Positions 61,286-64,000 of a stretch of 64,000 bases of DNA are shown in pieces (positions within the stretch are counted from its first letter, which is position 1; each line of letters starts with the position of its first letter). The notes under the pieces are model-generated. The model saw only the letters and a list, made by a program, of their open reading frames with translations. It was not told where the DNA came from and searched no databases. The translations under genes were made by a program, and so were the position numbers. The stretch covers positions 146,090 through 210,089 of the forward strand of contig JAJEKB010019224.1 of assembly GCA_022393335.1 (NCBI GenBank), given 5' to 3'. Source of the DNA: Macrotrachela quadricornifera (Eukaryota > Rotifera > Eurotatoria > Philodinida > Philodinidae).

Positions 61286-62600
61286 TCAATTTTGAATTGA
61301 GTAATGTGTGCAAGTATTTTTACTTATATTAAATCGAAGTCCTTTTGGACATGATTTTCGTTCTAATCGATAAATTACTAATAATAGGGTAAATAATATT
61401 AGAATTTTTTTTTCTTTCTTTTTTAACTTACATTGATTTACTTGTGTACATTCAAAATATGCACCTTGATTATTCATATAATCATCAGTAAATTTTCCAT
61501 CATGTGTACATTTAAAATATTCTATAAATAAAAAGTATATTCATAGAAAAAAATATTTTAATAAAATACATACGATTATCACATTTAGTTCCATTATAAC
61601 CTGGTAGACAATCACAATATGCATGACGTGCTAATCCAATAACATTTTCTATACAAGGAGCATTATTCATACATAAACCAGGCGAACAATAACCCAATAT
61701 TCCTAATTGATTTTTATTTTTATTGAAAATTAAAAACATTTTTCATAAACTTGAAATTTCTTACCAGTTAATTGACAATAATCACCCCAAGTACCATATC
61801 GACAAAGACAAACAGATTCAGTTGGTCCATTTGGATTTCGAATAGCACAAACTCCTTTATTTTGACAAATAATTCCATCACATAATTCAGAACCTAAAAA
61901 AAAAAAAGGTAAATTATAAAATATTAAAAAAATAAAATTTATTTACCAAATTTTTGTTCACAAACTATTCCAACAAAGCCACTAGGACAATGACAATTAC
62001 CATCTACAAAATAACCTCCATTAAAACATTTTGATGGTGTAACAGATACAATAGTGCTAGTCATTGTTACTGGAGTACTTGTTAATGTAACTGTTAATTC
62101 TATTATAATAAGAAAATAATTATTTTTTTAACATTTTTTTTTTATTATTCACCACAATCAGTAGATGTTGTCAATACAGGTCCCGATGGACTCTCACATA
62201 GACATGCAAATTTGGTACCGTATTCATCTGTTTCAAGACAAGCAAGAAAAGCTGGAGAAGGATTACATGGATTATTTGTCGGATTTATTCGATTACAAAC
62301 ACCTAAATATATAAAGATGAGATTTTTTTAATGATTATTAATTTTTTCTCATACGGCATGGTTGATCCATTTCATATCCACCATTTGGACATGTACATAA
62401 TGCTTGAGTATTAAACTGCACACATTGGTATCCTCTTTTTTGTATAAAATAACCTCCTAAATCGCAAGGATTTTGACTGCAATCTAAAATAATACAAAAT
62501 TTTTCTTATATAATTATTATTTTTTATTTAACTTACTCAATGCTTGAACAGATAAATATAATAATGTTGAATAAATAAAAGCGGTAATCATTGAATTCAT
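61286..62600 (-). CDS. Secreted EGF-repeat protein with chitin-binding-like C-terminus, paralogue of the 18.7-kb gene, 8 exons
   Basis: Exons in transcript order: 62537-62600, 62355-62483, 62153-62302, 61947-62099, 61765-61893, 61574-61702, 61432-61521, 61286-61377. Signal peptide MNSMITAFIYSTLLYLSVQA. Modules follow in the same order as the paralogue: CSQNPCDLGGYFIQKRGYQC and a Cys-rich CRVCNRINPTNNPCNPSP region, a Thr/Ser linker (TLTSTPVTMTSTIVSVTPS), KCFNGGYFVDGNCHC, CDGIICQNKGVCAIRNP, CSPGLCMNNAPCIENV with CDCLPGYNGTKCDN. The C-terminal domain ends with the phrase SCPKGLRFNISKNTC. Phase-1 introns predominate. The match in order, linker and exon count shows duplication of a whole gene, now inverted and about 41 kb away. 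An extracellular matrix or mucus role is inferred only. Confidence 0.85.
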
Positions 62601-63876
62601 CTTTATAATCTAATTTTAACAACAAAAAAAAAAACGAAGTCGATCGAAATGTTTTTATATATCAATATCTGATATTGACAAATCATGAAATGTAATTTGA
62701 AATATGAATTATAATATTTATTATATAAGGTTATAATATGAAAGATATTTGAATATTATTTGATATTAATATATCAAATAATATTTTTGTTTTGATCATT
62801 AATATTTGATATATATAAGATAACTTCTATGTCCTTCGTTTCAAGTTAATTATGATATATAAATCTTATAATTATATTTTAACTGAATTATACTCAAGAA
62901 TCTTAATCAAAACTATCAATGAAATATTTACAAGATTTAAATTAGATTTATTTTCATTGAAAAGAAAAAAGAAAAAGATTATTAGACCTTGATCAATCAC
63001 AGACAAAATTCGTCTTATTTTACATCGATTTTTATTGATATATTTATTTCAAACTAAACTTAAAATTTTCGATTATTATCTCATAAAATATATTGATAAA
63101 ATGAATAACTTTCTTAAAATATTATTGTGTAAGTGTCATATCATTATTTTCACCTTTTTTCTTTTACTAATAATAATTATATAGAATCTTTTATATAATA
63201 GAACATTAAAAGAGCAAAGAAAATTTATTTTCATTATGATACTTTCTACTCATATGGCGTTAATAATGTTCATACATTGATATCATAACAAATACGTGAT
63301 CAACATTTAAATGAAATATTAAAAAGAACAGTTATGAATAATAAATATTTTTAATTAAAATATTTTATTAGTAGTTTTGTAATGTTCATTACAAAATATA
63401 AATTATTAGGTAAATATATAACAATATAAAAAAAAATGGACGATGTTTAAGTTTAAAATAAATTATGGACACATGTTCTATTAAAAATTTGTTTCTCGTG
63501 CATTATTAATCAAAAGTAGATAATAAAAACTTATTACATAGATTCTTTTGCTTTCTAATCAATATATTTTTCTTCTAATACCACCCACATATCTATATAT
63601 ATATATGTGTGTGTGCTTTCTCTTGTTCTATCATTCATTCTACTTAAAAATCTTCACACTTAGCGCAGTGACGGAATGAATTGATCTTATAAGACAAGAT
63701 TATGACTACATTCTTGTAAAGCTATTCATTGCTTTGCTTTCTTTTATATTTACGACAGTCGATTCTAATAAGACTTCGTTGTTTTTTTCCTTCTTCTTTT
63801 ATTTTCTTCATTCAATATATTCTCATTTGCCGGTTGCATTTATATAAGACGTTGGTCTATTTTAACGTGATAAAGT
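62601..63876. other. Intergenic between divergent genes
   Basis: Upstream region of the minus-strand EGF gene and of the plus-strand start at 63877. Contains a short TA/TG microsatellite near 63593-63615. No exon seen. Confidence 0.45.
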
Positions 63877-64000
63877 ATGCACGGTATATTTCAATCAAAT
63901 ATGATAGAATCTAATGCTAACAAAAGACCAATAAGACATTCATTTGGTAAATTTTTTAATCGAGCAGATATTAGCCGATTATCAACTTTACGAGAAGATT
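63877..64000 (+). CDS. Start of an unrecognised gene, cut by the window edge
   Basis: An open frame from ATG at 63877 (MHGIFQSNMIESNANKRPIR, then HSFGKFFNRADISRLSTLRE) reaches the end of the window. An in-frame TAA lies two codons before this ATG, and a second ATG follows at 63901. TATATAAG at about 63841 could be its TATA box. Codon use looks coding, but 41 residues are too few to name a family. Confidence 0.4.
   Translation, partial: MHGIFQSNMIESNANKRPIRHSFGKFFNRADISRLSTLRED

Overview
The window looks like a piece of a bdelloid rotifer nuclear genome, probably Rotaria or a close relative. This is inferred from several things seen together: very AT-rich DNA, many GT-AG introns of about 45-60 nt, animal genes (tektin, Rab27, MKK7, AMPK gamma, a Pax protein), and a decayed ADP-ribosyltransferase with a TPR-like tail, of the kind abundant in bdelloid gene sets. 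No database search was possible, so the species is not fixed.

Layout. 1-0.65 kb: end of an unrecognised, apparently broken minus-strand gene. 2.5-3.4 kb: single-exon rhodopsin-like GPCR. 3.4-9 kb: gene-poor, with a foldback element and old repeats. 9.07-10.13 kb: secreted trypsin-like protease (3 exons). 13.1-14.6 kb: decayed minus-strand gene. 15.7-16.06 kb: a short two-exon minus-strand gene that reads as an amidated neuropeptide precursor. 18.7-19.9 kb: secreted EGF-repeat/chitin-binding-like protein (8 exons). 21.8-22.6 kb: Pax-like protein with the PAI half of the paired domain and an octapeptide but no RED half. 25.5-27.7 kb: tektin (minus). 29.4-31.5 kb: MKK7-type MAP2K (minus). 32.5-37.4 kb: AMPK gamma subunit (plus), with an unrelated gene nested antisense in its sixth intron. 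38.3-39.6 kb: Rab27. 41.5-42.3 kb: endonuclease/exonuclease/phosphatase-family protein.

From about 44 to 60 kb the sequence is a transposon graveyard. It holds a Helitron N-terminal remnant, a mariner copy split by a second TA-flanked palindromic element, several foldback elements up to 2.2 kb, arrays of short degenerate motifs (AGCGAAA and TTTCGGCGAT) in inverted orientation, a diverged 52-bp tandem repeat and a decayed ADP-ribosyltransferase gene. At 61.3-62.6 kb lies a minus-strand paralogue of the 18.7-kb EGF gene with the same exon plan. A coding start runs off the right edge.

The genes do not form one pathway. MKK7 and AMPK gamma are arranged head to head about 1 kb apart and are both signalling components; the others are ordinary neighbours. 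The observations most worth following are the neuropeptide-like precursor, the PAI-only Pax protein and the motif-array foldback at 51.3-53.2 kb.
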